The notes under the pieces were generated by a model that saw nothing but the letters and a program-made list of their open reading frames with translations, searched no databases and had not been told where the DNA came from. The translations under genes were made by a program, and so were the position numbers. Positions 42,271-54,629 of a DNA stretch of 64,000 bases are shown one piece after another; position 1 is the first letter of the stretch, and every line of letters begins with the position of its first letter. The stretch comes from Cinnamomum chago (Eukaryota > Streptophyta > Magnoliopsida > Laurales > Lauraceae), in the NCBI GenBank assembly GCA_038049695.1, contig CP142452.1:77837501-77901500 (forward strand), read 5' to 3'.

Positions 42271-45200
42271 TTATTTTATTGTAGGAATTGATGTTTTTCT
42301 TGATTATGCCATTAAGTCCCACTGTTTCACACAAATTAAATCACTGTAATTAATGTCTTCAGTTTTTCTTCCAACGTCACATTTATTGTCACATCTGCCA
42401 ATTAAAAACTATATAATTAATCTCTGTTTTCTATATATTAATACACAAAATTTCATTAACTTGTTCAAGCATCAATTCATCCAAACTCATGTATTTATAT
42501 AATATGGCGGTGCATTATATTCACATCAAGTACAAATCGGGCTACTGTTAAACAATATTCAACCACACTGTTGTGGCCATAAAAAGAGTTAAGGTGTCTA
42601 GTATCAATAAAATGAAGGCGGTAAATATCCAAAATACAATTGATGTGTTGCTGCCACTTAGCCCATTTTCAAAGAAATGCCAAATCATCCCGCAGACTGA
42701 TAGCTTTTCGTTCACCCAAGTGAGAGGTTCATCCCTTTAGTTCTCATTCATCAAGTATTGTGCTATCCTCTTTGGGTCATGGGTACTTCTCAGCTGCCTT
42801 CTCATACCTGCAAGACTAATGTATTTCAAACTTGTGCATGTGCATACAACCAATAGTAAACTAAATTGTCAACGTCTTGGCCCTGAAACCATATCTTATG
42901 TATATTGGATTCACCCCTTTTTTATCTCTTCATCCTAGAATAGTGGGGAGCTATCTTTGTGATAATGAAAACCAAGAAAACCAAAATATTCAATAATGGA
43001 CCTCAAAACCAAAGAAAACATGAAACAATACCAAAGAAAACATGAATCAAGCAAGTGGACAAGTGGAAATAAAAGTGTATGATGATTAAAATATGAAAAG
43101 TAGTAAGTTTCCATCCATGAAAATTAGCAAGTCTCCAGAATTAAAATTATGATGATTGATGATAGCAAGTGGACAGAGTCAAGCAAGCTCCAATAGCAGC
43201 TGTTAACACCTTGTACCATATTATACAGAAAGATGGAAAAAATTGCTATGTCCATGATGGATAACTCTGTTGAGAAATGGACATCAATGTGTATATTTTT
43301 CATGTAAATGCTAAAATATATTTAAAAGTATAAAGCACACAAATATAATAGAGTAGAAGATCATGTTATTCTCCTAGTTTTTAAAATATTGTGTTAGTTA
43401 GAGTATATGTTAGTCCAATAAGAAAAGTAATAACCAAATATCCAAGTTACATGTGTACATGTGCGTGCGCATGCATATTAGAATTTTCTTCTTGCACAAT
43501 AATAACAAATAAGTTTAATTATAAAAACTAAGTAAATTTTTTTAACTTCGAATCCAGAAAAAGAAGAGGGTTGGCATCAAACGGGCAGCAAATAACAATA
43601 ACTCAACAAGTTAAACATTCTAATTTACTTTTGTATAAAAAAAGTAGTACTTGAAACACATCCATATGGCCAAAAATAGGTTATAGAAAATAAAGAAATC
43701 CATAGGTTTACAATATAACTTACTTCTCATTTATATACTAAAAAAGTTGATTTGAGTAGTTTAATTAACATAGCTGTAGCCAAAATCACATAAGCCTGTT
43801 TTGGTTATTTTCACTTTTTGTCTAATTACAAATGATGCAAAACCATTGGTTTTTGGTTTTCATGCGCTTAGAAAATAGAATGGATATTCAAATGAAATGT
43901 GAACATACAAAATCACTATGAACCTTTTTTTTTCTTTGTTGTTGATATACTAGTTGAGAACTTTGTTGTTGCTAAGTCAATAATGACCAATACAGATCAT
44001 ATGGTTTAAGACAAAATACCAAGTCATACTAAAATCTCTATCTTAAGAAGATACCAATTCAGTAGCTCTTATATATATATAACTCAATGTATCAGCCAAA
44101 TAATAGTTTGAAATTTGAATCTAGTCACATACGTACCTTAGTTTTGAAGGAGCCAATTAATAGTTTGAAATGAACGACCATCATTATCATTGAAGCCCTA
44201 TCAATCAATTAGCAAAGGGATTGATGATCCAAGTGCACCCATATGCACAAAATCCATAATACAGGCATTCTAATAGACAATTACCAATAAATATCAAAAG
44301 TTCTAAATGACCCCGGAAAATTCACTATTGAAAAACTTGAATTTCGAGTATGTGGACTGAGCAAATTACCTGTTCCATTGGAACCTTGTCAACCCAAGTT
44401 TCAACCATTGAATCGCCTATTGCACAGAGGAAAATTAAGCTGATATGAGTTCACAATGTCAATATATGAAATAGTTAATATATACAACAAATCAAAGTAA
44501 CCAACTGAAATCGACCTGTTTATAGTTGAAGATTACTACCACAGCCTCCTTTAGTGCCTGTATATCAATAACGCTTGTCATATTACTCATTCTCTAGTTT
44601 GGTTAGTGAAGAGATACTAAGTAATCAGATATCAATTCAAATATTACCTCTATCGTTGGTAATAGCTTGTGGCCATTCAATAACACCAGTGAAAGGCACT
44701 CAAAAAATATCGTAATATGAAAGCACCCAATAGCACCAGTGAAAGGCCCCCAAAAATAATCAGCAACCTCTGATGACACTGTACTCCTTGCTCAAAAGTC
44801 TTACCAAAAATACAAATTGATGATACATGAGAAGGTCCCAATGTTCTATAAATACACCCGGCCCAATATGTAAGCACTATGACCAAATAAATGCAACTGT
44901 GTTTTCATCAAGTTATTTTGTCTCTATTAGACAGTTAATGCGTGTTGCTCTTTATCTTTTTCTTTGTTCACCTTATGAATGGCAGTCTTATGCTCTTCCA
45001 TTTACAGGATATATATATATATAATGGATGTTGCTGGTGTGGCACTTGTTTTGATTGGACCTAGTATAATTGAACAGATGTGTCCCAGCAAAGGTTACCT
45101 AACTGCTTATTACGAAGTTTGTACTTCAGCTGCATAGATATCCGAAGATATAATCTCCATCTCGCCAGCAAACCTTTAATATTTATGAAAATAAATGCAT

Positions 45201-45349
45201 TATGTCTCACTTGGGAGACGAAATTGTCAACATTTCTAACAAATATTGACTGACTGATAATTGGGTAAAGTGATTTATGCTTTCACCCACATATTTAGGA
45301 TGTCTGGTAGTGGGAGTTGTTATATTGGCTGGAAGTGTTGTACTCTGCT
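42271..45349. other. CACTA interior, left part: AT-rich, no gene recognised
   Basis: This is AT-rich intron-like DNA without an open frame longer than about 70 codons. A 36-base direct repeat with GCACCCAATAGCACCAGTGA-like text is at about 44680-44750. I see no transposase motif. It may be intron or decayed coding DNA of an older element. Confidence 0.4.
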
Positions 45350-45578
45350 TGAAGAGTACTCTGTCGCAAATCTAAATATTAGATTTTTAGAGACCATTTT
45401 AATGTCGCAGCTAAAACTTTAACATTTATCTGCGACATTTAGAAATTGCGGCTAAAACAATTAGTGACAGCTACAGCTTAGCCGCGAGAAAAAAAGTCGC
45501 CACTGAAACTTTTGGCCGCGACTTTGAGACCTTTAGCCGCGAAAAGTTTTGCGGCAAAATGCCAACTTTCTTGTAGCG
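45350..45578. repeat. Second CACTA-like terminus inside the element
   Basis: A dense set of CTGTCGCAAAT, GCGACATTTAG, GCCGCGAGAAAAA and GCCGCGACTTT motifs ends in GCCAACTTTCTTGTAGCG at 45578. This has the form of a CACTA right end (usually ...CTTGTAGTG) with one base changed. The motifs differ from those of the outer element, so it is from another family. No matching left end was found, so it is a fragment or a nested element that lost its other end. Confidence 0.6.
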
Positions 45579-45593
45579 AGTTAATATTTACAG

Positions 45594-45934
45594 TTAATTA
45601 ACATGTGTAAGTAGGCCAACCCACTCTTTATATCTACGGATAAAACACGCACCAGTTCGTGGTATATTGATATCATCATAAGTATCTACTTGTGAGAGTT
45701 CTCGAATAGGATCCGGCTGGGGACTTGGGTCGGCGCATGGAGGCACCCATGTCTGGCTTGGGGGCTGCGTAGAGTCATCCGAGTTGGTTTGTTCTTCCTC
45801 CTCGGAGCTATGGTATGAAGACAGGCGCGCTCCACGCGATCGGCCCCGTTGACATCCGTACCGTGCAAGGCCCTTGGCACGAGTACCTCCAAATCTCCCT
45901 GAGCCTCTTAAACTTTCTCCTAGTTGGTTACCTG
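45594..45934 (-). pseudogene. CACTA-type second protein, last-exon remnant
   Basis: The minus-strand frame is open from an acceptor-like GTGCACACGCAG (just above 45934) to TAA at 45596-45594, about 113 codons. It begins basic and glycine-rich (GESLRGSGRFGGTRAKG, CQRGRSRGARL). An acidic/serine stretch (SSYHSSEEEEQTNSDDS) and a proline-rich part (PPSQTWVPPCADPSPQPD) follow, ending near INIPRTGACFIRRYKEW. Such RG-rich then acidic N-terminal regions precede the Transposase_24 (PF03004) domain in plant CACTA proteins, but that domain itself is not visible here. The assignment rests on composition and context, so it is tentative. The 68-codon ORF on the same strand is in another frame. Confidence 0.4.
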
Positions 45935-48900
45935 CGTGTGCACAAGATAATCATTTTAGACAAATGCCATTGCATTCCACATGATAATGTCAAATTCAAA
46001 TACAGGTAGATAACAAAGATCATATATCTACTGTTTCATGGTTTAATTGTTAGTGGATTAATTCGTACATTTGATATGGCTTATGTTTTTTGCAGTTGGA
46101 ATCCTTAAAATTAATTACCGTCTCTTAATGCACGTATAAGGCAGCACATGTTACGAGCATAACATAAATAGAAAAATAAAGAAAATTATCAAATTATATA
46201 CCTTGGTATTTGATATTAATATCAAATTATATACCTTGATAGTTGCTCCTCATGCCTCTAGATTGAAGATGAGATTGTGGCGACATGTCGACACAGCTTA
46301 CTACCTAGAAGTATTGTATGTCCCGATTTCATGTCACATGAATCAAATAAGTACCACTCAATAGACTTTAATTAAGCAAGTATTCAATTGTAACCCAAAA
46401 GCTGAATACTTCTTCTGTACTTGTTTGTTATTTGCATAATTAAATAGGCCGAGATAGAAAGAAGTAAAACCTACCTTCACCGGCTGGAAGGAAGCAACGT
46501 CACAAAAAACACCGTCCTGGTTCACCTCACCTGAAAAAGAATAATATCATACGTATGATAAGTCAAACAAGTTGAGGGGAAAATAAATAAATGGTCAGTT
46601 ATACTTAGCCATATATATATATATATATGGAAACATAAATGCTATATTGAGTGAATTAGTCCAACCAATTTATCAATAATAAATTGGATGGTTTAATAAA
46701 TAAAAACAATAATTGCACACGGTATATTAATATGATAAAAGCAATAATTCCAAACGATATAATCATTAACAGCTCATGTCGAAAACTCAATCTCAAATAG
46801 TTAATCTATCGTGTTACCCTTAAACTCAGTGACCCTTTTTTGGTTGTAATTATAAATCTGATGCAGACTCTTCCTCTGTGGATAGGTCCCCCTCATCTGA
46901 ATATTCCCCATGACCATATGCATCTCCAGAACTAGAAGTGATAATGTCACCGTTGATGAACACGTTTGAATGAGTGACTTGAGAGTGACATGATAGGGAG
47001 AACTCATTAGACAATGAGAGTTATGCGGCAATTTTTGACACATTGAATGAGTCACATAACTAGAAAACTTTTTTTTTTTGGATGAGTCATTTTTTTTTTG
47101 GATGATTTCAAGAGTCATTGTTATGGTTAAAACGGGGATGGGATGGTCCAGCCCAGCCTGCTTTGGGTTACGTTTTGGACCTGATACTGGGCATAGTAAC
47201 TCATATATTCTAACGTGATAATTAAATGTGCTAGGCCCGTCCAAAGATCCAACCAGATTTCTAGTGATATCTATATATGTATCACAAATTGGCTGTGCAT
47301 ATTTTGTGAAGAGTTGGATTACTATGAGCTCATCAGGTGGTATCTATTTGGCCCAATAAAAAACTTTAGCCTGGCCCAGATACTATCAATCCTAACTGTT
47401 GCACATTGATTATTGCATGTCAAAACAGCTTAGAGATTAAAAAAAAGAAGGAGGAAAAATGGGTGGCAAAGATTGGCACAAGATTTAAGGAACTTAAAAC
47501 AAAGCTGTTCAAACTAAGTTCCAACAATATGCTCCAAGCTCTAGTACTTTCCTCATTCATTGTGTGAAAAAGGCTACTTTGCTATCTGACATTGGGTAAT
47601 CTCCCGTTATGATAAACATCCAAATCCTCCTATATAGGTACCATACTAATAAGATAAACACAGCTTAGGCAACATCCAAATCCTCCTATATAAGTACCAT
47701 ACTGATTCCATCATTCCTCAATTCAAGAAAAGACAAGCACTCAGGTACAAATATAATCTTGCAAATCAAAGTATGCAACTCACAACCTGATCGAATCTGG
47801 AATTGGACCAACCCAATTCACAAAGTTGGAAAAGTACAGTAGGTGGTGTTGTACCTGTACGTTTCCTGATATATAGATCATACCACACTATTTTTCAACA
47901 ATCTTAGTGTCCAAAGGACACTTTAATCCATGGAAAATAAAGATTCTCGCAATTAAGACACAAAATAGGGGAAGGCTTTTATTTGTATAAAATCACTAAT
48001 TTCAATAAGTGTTAATCCCTCCCATTGGATTGGGGAGAGGGGAATCAAGGTAAATAAACTTGTCCACCCATTTTTTCTACCTCTATTTGAGGATAAATTG
48101 GAAAAGAAAATTGAAAAAATCCAAAATAGTAACATATTATCCTCACATTGAAGTGGGGATAATTCAAGTGCATATTATCCTCACATTGAGCAATATGAGT
48201 CATTGCTAATTTTTTTATTTTTTTCCAGTGTTTTTTTTTTTTTTTGCTAATGGTAAATTTGTATTGATAGGAGAAAAAGGCAAATCCTTGGGGACAAAAG
48301 AGAAGCAAAAATAGAACATACAAAAGGACAAAATTCCATCCTCGAAACAAGAGGGACATGAAAGATAAAAAATAAGATGGAGGGGACCACTGCAGCCTAA
48401 ACCAAAAAGCACCGAAGGGGCTCTAAAACAGAATAAGCCAAAACTACTATGCTTTAGACAAGGAGTATAATTCATATAGGCAGAGGACTGCTTTGAGTTA
48501 AACAAGTAGTTGCCTCTTTTTCCCCTATCATATCCACTGACAGAATCACATATAAAATAAAAAATCTGTCTCTTTTCTATATTATTCACATGTTATTTAA
48601 TCACTCTATACAGTTCAATGCTATATGATTTAGCCCAAGCTCCTCTGTGGAACTCAAACTATGCTCTTAAATGCATAATGCAATGGTTTCTATCATACTT
48701 CTGTCCTGTTACTCATTCCTCAAGTTATGAACAAGTTGTCTACACTAACAATCATGAATGACAGGAACATATAAGCATGTAGACATATATATTTAAATTT
48801 CCTACAAGCATTATTTGATATGAATATTTCAATTTCAAGTTACATAAAGCATAAAAACAACTGGCAATCAATCAAGCAATACATAGATGAAACACATACC

Positions 48901-49150
48901 GGGATAGAAATTGACGGCGTATTAGCAGAGACGGAGAGAGCTGTGGATAGAAGCAGCCAAATGAAACCCAAATCTGAAATCAATACCCTAAATTAGTACC
49001 ACAATCTCCAAATGAATGCCCAAATGAAAACCATGTCTAAAATTGGTACATCAATCTAAAACCCAGTACCCAAATGGAAACCCAAATCTGAAATCAATGC
49101 CATTAGTTACTACCTCAATCTCCAAACCAAGCATTTATAGTTTTTTGGCT
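45935..49150. other. CACTA interior, right part: mostly non-coding
   Basis: AT-rich DNA with TA microsatellites (about 46612-46628). A minus-strand frame open at 47020-46850 ends SDEGDLSTEEESASDL and could be the acidic end of a decayed CACTA protein, but it overlaps another open frame (47244-46801) and neither is recognised. A 40-base direct repeat containing CATCCAAATCCTCCTATATA is at 47627-47700. Nothing else can be supported. Confidence 0.35.
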
Positions 49151-49189
49151 GAAAGCTTGGGTGGGCTAGAACGACCCCTGCCCTAGCCC

Positions 49190-49640
49190 CAACCCCCCCC
49201 CCCCCCTCCCCACTTTCATTCGCCCCTGAGAAGGATGGGGAAGAAAGAAGAGGAGGAGGAGGAGGAAAAGATGGCTACGCAGTGCAGAGGAGAGGAGAGG
49301 AACAGGGGATGAGGAAGAGAAGAGAGGAAGAGAGAGAGAGAGAAGAGAGAGAGAACCGAGGGAGAAAGGGAGTAGTGTGCAGGTGAGTGCAGGGCGGAAG
49401 AGTGGATGAAGCAGGGGAGAGGGAGAGGAACAGGGGAGGAAGAAGAGAAGAGAGGGGGAGAGAGAGGGAACCAAGGCAGAGACGAAGTGGTGTGCAGGTG
49501 GGCGCCGCAAGAAGCACAGGTGATGGGAGACAGGGGAGGAAGAAGAAAAGAGGAAGGGAGGGAGGAGAGAAGACAGAGGGAACCTAGACATGGGGCACGA
49601 GGGAGATAGAGATCAGAGAAGAAATAGAAGAGCGAAGCGG
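49190..49640. repeat. Polypurine minisatellite near the CACTA right end
   Basis: A run of C at about 49192-49206 is followed by about 430 bases that are almost only G and A on the plus strand. It is built of roughly three degenerate units of 100-130 bases, each with GGAACAGGGGA or AGGGGAGGAAGAAGA, then GAGGGAACC, then GTGTGCAGGTG. The many overlapping ORFs on both strands are artefacts of this composition. Such tracts can form triplex DNA. Confidence 0.8.
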
Positions 49641-50100
49641 TGTGTCCGGTGTGCAGGAAGAGGAGTGGTGTACCTAGTGAAGGCGAGGCGTCCTGGACCC
49701 CGATGAGGAAGATGAAGACTGCCGGCATCCAATGGCTGCTGCCGCCGATTGTCAGTGCTGTTGAAGTTGATCGTCTGCCTTGGAGAGGAGAGATCTGTAG
49801 ATATACAGAGGAATGAACGGAGGCCGATGGATAGGTGGGGTGATCGATATGGGTTCTGGAAAACGGAGGGAGAGAGTCGGCCGATCGAGAGGTGGGGGCG
49901 ATCGATGAAGCGTGGGCAGAAAAAAGGGAAGATGGGAAGCGTGATGGAAATGTCTGAATGTGGGAAGCGTGAGGAGGGGAAAACAGGGAACTTGGAGGGA
50001 ATGGGAGAAATGCGCGGGAGAGGGAGAAATGAGTTAGCGCGGGCGCGGGATTTTAGAAAATCTGGAATTTTCAGATGGAAGTTGCAAAAAATTTCTCTGG
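49641..50100. other. CACTA interior next to right subterminal repeats
   Basis: This is G-rich DNA with GATCGATATGGG- and GGCCGATCGAGAGG-type repeats (49790-49920). A 128-codon plus-strand ORF (49749-50135) ends in the subterminal repeats and has no recognised domain. I do not call it a gene. Confidence 0.35.
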
Positions 50101-50326
50101 GTTTGGCTATTGGCAGCGAAAAAAAACGTCGTTAAAAATTAATAGTTTACGCGTCTAATTAAGTCACCGCAATAGTATTTAAAATGGCCGCAAAAAATGT
50201 GATGGTCACATAAACCTCGAAACTTCGCAACGGTATGTATTTCGCCGCAAAAAAACACTTTTAGCAGCGATTTCTTTTCCAGCAATTATTTAATCGCCGG
50301 GAAAACCCATTTTTCTTGTAGTGTCC

Positions 50327-53228
50327 AAATCATGTTGGAATTGGCTATACGAATTCTGTTTCTCCATTTTTATCTTTTCATTCTAATGTATCTTAGCTAA
50401 TTTTTGTTTAACAGGGCATCTATGTGAAAAGTGATATGAGGTGAATTTTGGAAAATTATTGGTCAAAATTGGGTAGTGAATTTATGGGTGTATATTTTGG
50501 AACTAAACAGTATAAAATATAAAAATTTCAGACCGGATATGGCTCCATTCCCGATACTTCATATGGCACACTTAATGAGAAGTTGATTAATACCATTTTT
50601 TCTAGTACAGTATCCCATAATGAAACAATTTAAAGTATTGCATAAATAAATAACGTTATTAAGTACACAATTTTTTTACATTGCTAATTATATTCATTTT
50701 TATGTTATTAATTATGTGCTTAACCTCATGGTAAGACATGAGTGAAATTCGGGACATCCCATTTACAAATAGTACTTTTATTTGGAGAGGTTAGGATTTT
50801 CGAGAGGATTTTTTAGGTCACGTACATAAACAAATAGTGTGGAAATGTGTTACCGATGATCAAACTACACGAGGAAACCTAAGGATTTATGTGATTTGAC
50901 AATGTTCTTTTATCAGAACAAAGAAAAACCTCTTTTCATGTGCTAGGAGTAGAGCAGAAGGAGAGTAAAGAATTTATTGATATGATATAAAATTTTACTT
51001 AAAAGAAATATTTGAATGGAAAAAAGGAGTGCAGAGTAAACTTCCATGTGACATAAAACATGGGCTTTACCACTTTTGACCTTTCGTTTTACTCTCCCCA
51101 ACTTCAATAGATTTAAAAGAAGTCACATTTTGTCTTTCAGAGCTATTTACTCTAACCCTTAATTTTATTCATGATTTGACCTCTACTCTTCTTTACTAGA
51201 TTATGTGTGTGCATCCTCAAAAAACCCATATGATTTACCAAGATATTAGAAAGTAGATACAATTTGCCAAATTACCTCGGACCCAAAACTGCTCCATAGC
51301 TGATCTCAATGGACTAGAAAGACAAGAATAAAAGATGGAAAAAATCTCAAAATAATATAAAACTTTTAACTCATTTTCAAAAAAGTGCATGCATTTCTCA
51401 ATATATCAGAAGAGTATAAAAGTTTCCATATTTCTTCCAATCGAGTCCTCACCATAATTTTATTTTTGGGAAATGTCAAAGATTCCATTATATCATTTTT
51501 CAAATTTCCCCTTTAATAAATCATTCGAGAGAAATGTCAAAGTCCAACCCATATGAGCTACTGGGGCCGTTTCAACTACCCTTATACACAGATGGCTAAA
51601 AATGAAGGTTTTATATGCATTCCAAATTTAACTTCATCAAATGGTTATGATCATCAAATCAAGTTGAAACTTGGGCTATATGAGAACTCATAGAAAAGAA
51701 CTCTAAAACCAAATATGGCATTCTCCCAAGTGATTGAACCATCAATAGAAGTTACCCTAGTATCAACATTTGGCCAATGTGATAAAGTGATTTTTGGATT
51801 GGTTTTGGATTGATTTTGGTACGAGAGAAGGTTAAGGAAAAGACAAAACTTGTCAAAGGGTATTTCTATATATTTTTTTTCAAAATCATTTTGGAAAACT
51901 TTTATAGTTTTATGAAATATTTAAATCATCATTTGCTTTTTCTAAAAGGAGACAAAAGTTCTATGGTTTAATTTTTGAAATTTCCTATAAAAGATAGCTC
52001 AATCGGACATTGTGCTGTATAAATAAGTTGTTAAATTTAAAGACTCTCATTGTCGGCTGTCTCCAGCGTTCCAGTGAGCTGTACACTGTCCCCCTTCCTT
52101 TTGTTCTCTTTCTATAGAGTTTAGGAGTTTAGGGGGTGTTTGGTGGTGAGAAATTTTTTGAGATTTTGCTATATTATCTCTTAGTTTAGAATATAATCTA
52201 TTCACCTAAAAAGGACATATTTGGATAACTTAGAAAGTATCTTATAATATCTCAATTTCTTCAAAAAACCTTCATATTAGATTATTCAAGGATATGTTGC
52301 ATAAAATGTCAAAAAATCTTTTCTAAATATGAATGGAGAGTTAGTGTAGAAACCATTGGGGAATTCATGAGCAACCATTAATTATAGTGGCCCATTATAA
52401 GCCTTAACACTTATCACTTCCGCTGTTAGAGTGGCCCCACAGTGCTTACAAATTTAATGTGGGGTCCTCTAGCTAGCCATATAATGATTATATAGCCCCT
52501 TGTTAATTATCAATTGTAGGTGGGTCTTACAAATATCATAGTAGGGGCTTTCATTGTGATTTCCAGCATTAGGTGGGTCCATTACTATCAAAATTAGTCG
52601 GGTCTCATAATTACTAAGATTGAATTGTGTGATTATAATTATTAGTTTGCCATCATTAATTCAATCCCACTATTTGATAGCTCTCCTAATGTTAATATGA
52701 CTACAAAAAACAAATGAGTTCCATAATGATTTATCATAGATGGGTTTATCAATGATGTTTGACATTGGAGAAGATTTTACAGAAAAAGAAAGTAGAAAGG
52801 GTCATTTGTGATGATCACCGTTAGATTTATTACAGTGTGGTTATCAGCATTTGGTGGACCAACCTTAATTAAACAACATTGCTTGGATCTCATGGTTTTA
52901 ACACTAAATCTTATAATTTTTTAACAATAGATGGATCCTACCATGATTATTAACACCTATGATTACTAATTAGTGGGTCCTGCATTGGGTTAATTGATTA
53001 CGTTCTCTTCATTTCTTATTCGGTATATCATCTTGTGAGGTTTTTGTATATGGCCAAACAGTTTAAAGGTGTCTTAAAATGTGTGAAAATTATCCAACAT
53101 CGGTCATAAGTGGCACAATATAATAAGATGAAACTATTTTGTTGTATGATAATGAAATCTTACAATATTTAAATTTGTTGATATTATATTAAAAATAATT
53201 GTGTGGTAGAAGGGTTGAAAGTGGACGT
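50327..53228. other. Intergenic DNA of module C
   Basis: Collinear with 4308-7184 of module A; the right half is also collinear with block B. AT-rich, with the truncated SINE 3' part at about 52050-52110. No gene is seen. Confidence 0.6.
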
Positions 53229-53576
53229 GAAGATAGTAGGGGTGCTTATGGGTTGGGCCAGCCCGGCCTAGTCATATCCAGGCCCAGCCCACTTTAGGGC
53301 GGGCTTGGATATGTAATCAGGGCCCATTTAATTAATGGGACGGGCTTGGATTAAGTGAGAGAAAGCCCAAAGCCCAGCCCAGCCATACTCGTGTAAGGAA
53401 TGCAGGTAATCTAATTGAATTTGTCCAAATAATTGCTCAAATGCCCACAATGATTAAAAGCCTGTTTCGACCCCACTTGATTGATTAAATGGGTGGGCTT
53501 GGGCCTGACTTTTATGCCCCGTGTAGGGCTTGGAAGCCTTTGCCAGGCCCGGCCCATGAACACTGCTAGAAGATAG
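53229..53576. mobile_element. hAT-type MITE upstream of RLP2
   Basis: The element is 53237-53568, flanked by GAAGATAG at 53229-53236 and 53569-53576. It is the same insertion as 7193-7531. The ORFs on its minus strand are not genes. Confidence 0.85.
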
Positions 53577-54277
53577 GGGCTTCTTTTGTGCCCACATGAT
53601 TGAAAAAATGTGACTAGCCGCTGATGGGGCATTAATCACATTTTTCCTCCTCCGCACTCCTATTTAACTGAAATTTGAGACTATATTTCTAAAGGGATGG
53701 GATTCATTATCTATGTGGGCCCAGAGGCGGAACCAGTATATAGTGATTGGGTAGCCCTTGCTAGGAAAAATTTCTCAAGGGCCACTGTTAAAAAATTCTT
53801 AAAATTTTAATTTATCTAAAGGTTCTTTTGTCTTTTGTAATTTAGGACTGCCCCCAGCCAGCCCCCAGTTTCGCCTCTGTGTGGGCCCACTATGGAGATC
53901 GCGGAGAGTGTTTCAAGGTTGCCGTGTAAATGTAATAGCTGCAAGAAGGGAATCCCGTGAAGAGCGGGCAGCAGTGGGTCTTTTTGGAGTCATTTTTTAA
54001 ACGGATCTTGACTTGGATTTCTTTTTGGAGTCTTTTTTTAATCGGATCTTGACTTGGATTTCTCTTAATTGTCTTTTTTGATCGGATCTGATCTTGACTT
54101 GGATTTCTCTTAATTGTCTTTTTTAATCGGATCTGATCTTGACTTGGATTTCTCTTAATTGTCTTTTTTTAATCGGATCTTGACTTGGATTTCTCTTAAT
54201 TGCTTAGATGTAATAAATAAAGCTGAAAGGCTCAAGCCTCCTGCAGAGCAGAGTCTCTGATCGAGAACAGCAAAAAG
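53577..54277 (+). promoter_or_regulatory. RLP2 upstream region with an expanded minisatellite
   Basis: Collinear with the regions before RLP1 and in block B, leading to the ATG at 54278. Between about 53975 and 54205 the unit CGGATCTTGACTTGGATTT, with its spacer CTCTTAATTGTCTTTTTTAA, is repeated five times (period about 40-45 bases). RLP1 and block B have one unit. The repeats lie within about 300 bases of the start codon, in the promoter or leader. An effect on expression is possible but unproven. Confidence 0.6.
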
Positions 54278-54629
54278 ATGAAAGGTTCTTACATCATGAT
54301 GGTGGTGGTGGTGGTGGTGAGTTTGTTGAATTGTTATGTGGAGTGTGAAGGGTGTTCGGAGGAAGAAAGGTCACTTCTCTTGCAGCTTAAAAGCTCATTT
54401 AACCTTTCAAACGAGGATTCCTTGGCCTTGAATGGTTGGGGAGGACAAAACTGCTGCGAATGGGGAGGGGTTATTTGCAGTAATACAACGTCTCGTGTGT
54501 TTGAACTCGTTCTCTTCTACGTCAGGCCGGAACAGTCACCGTCAGCGGATAGAATCTGGTACCCGAAGGAGTCTATCAAGATACTTGCTCAATTCAAAGA
54601 GTTGCAATATCTCACTATGTTCGGTAATC

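Larger units (their letters stand above)
41526..50326. mobile_element. CACTA (En/Spm-type) DNA transposon, 8.8 kb
   Basis: The element is 41529-50323 (8795 bp), starting CACTACAAGAAAAATGGG and ending in its exact inverse. The terminal inverted repeat is perfect over 29 bases (41529-41557 and 50295-50323). It is flanked by TCC at 41526-41528 and 50324-50326, the 3-bp duplication typical of CACTA elements. The empty site is seen in module A at about 4303-4310 (GGTATCCGAAC). Both ends carry subterminal repeats around GCGACG / CGCCGCAAAAA (41540-42270 and 50100-50300). No complete transposase (TNP2/TNPD) ORF was found, so it is non-autonomous or degenerate. A remnant resembling the second CACTA protein is at 45594-45934. 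Confidence 0.9.

Noticed and set aside
49166..49728. Overlapping ORFs up to 170 codons on both strands
   Set aside because: They are translations of a purine/pyrimidine minisatellite, with only a few residue types and no domain.
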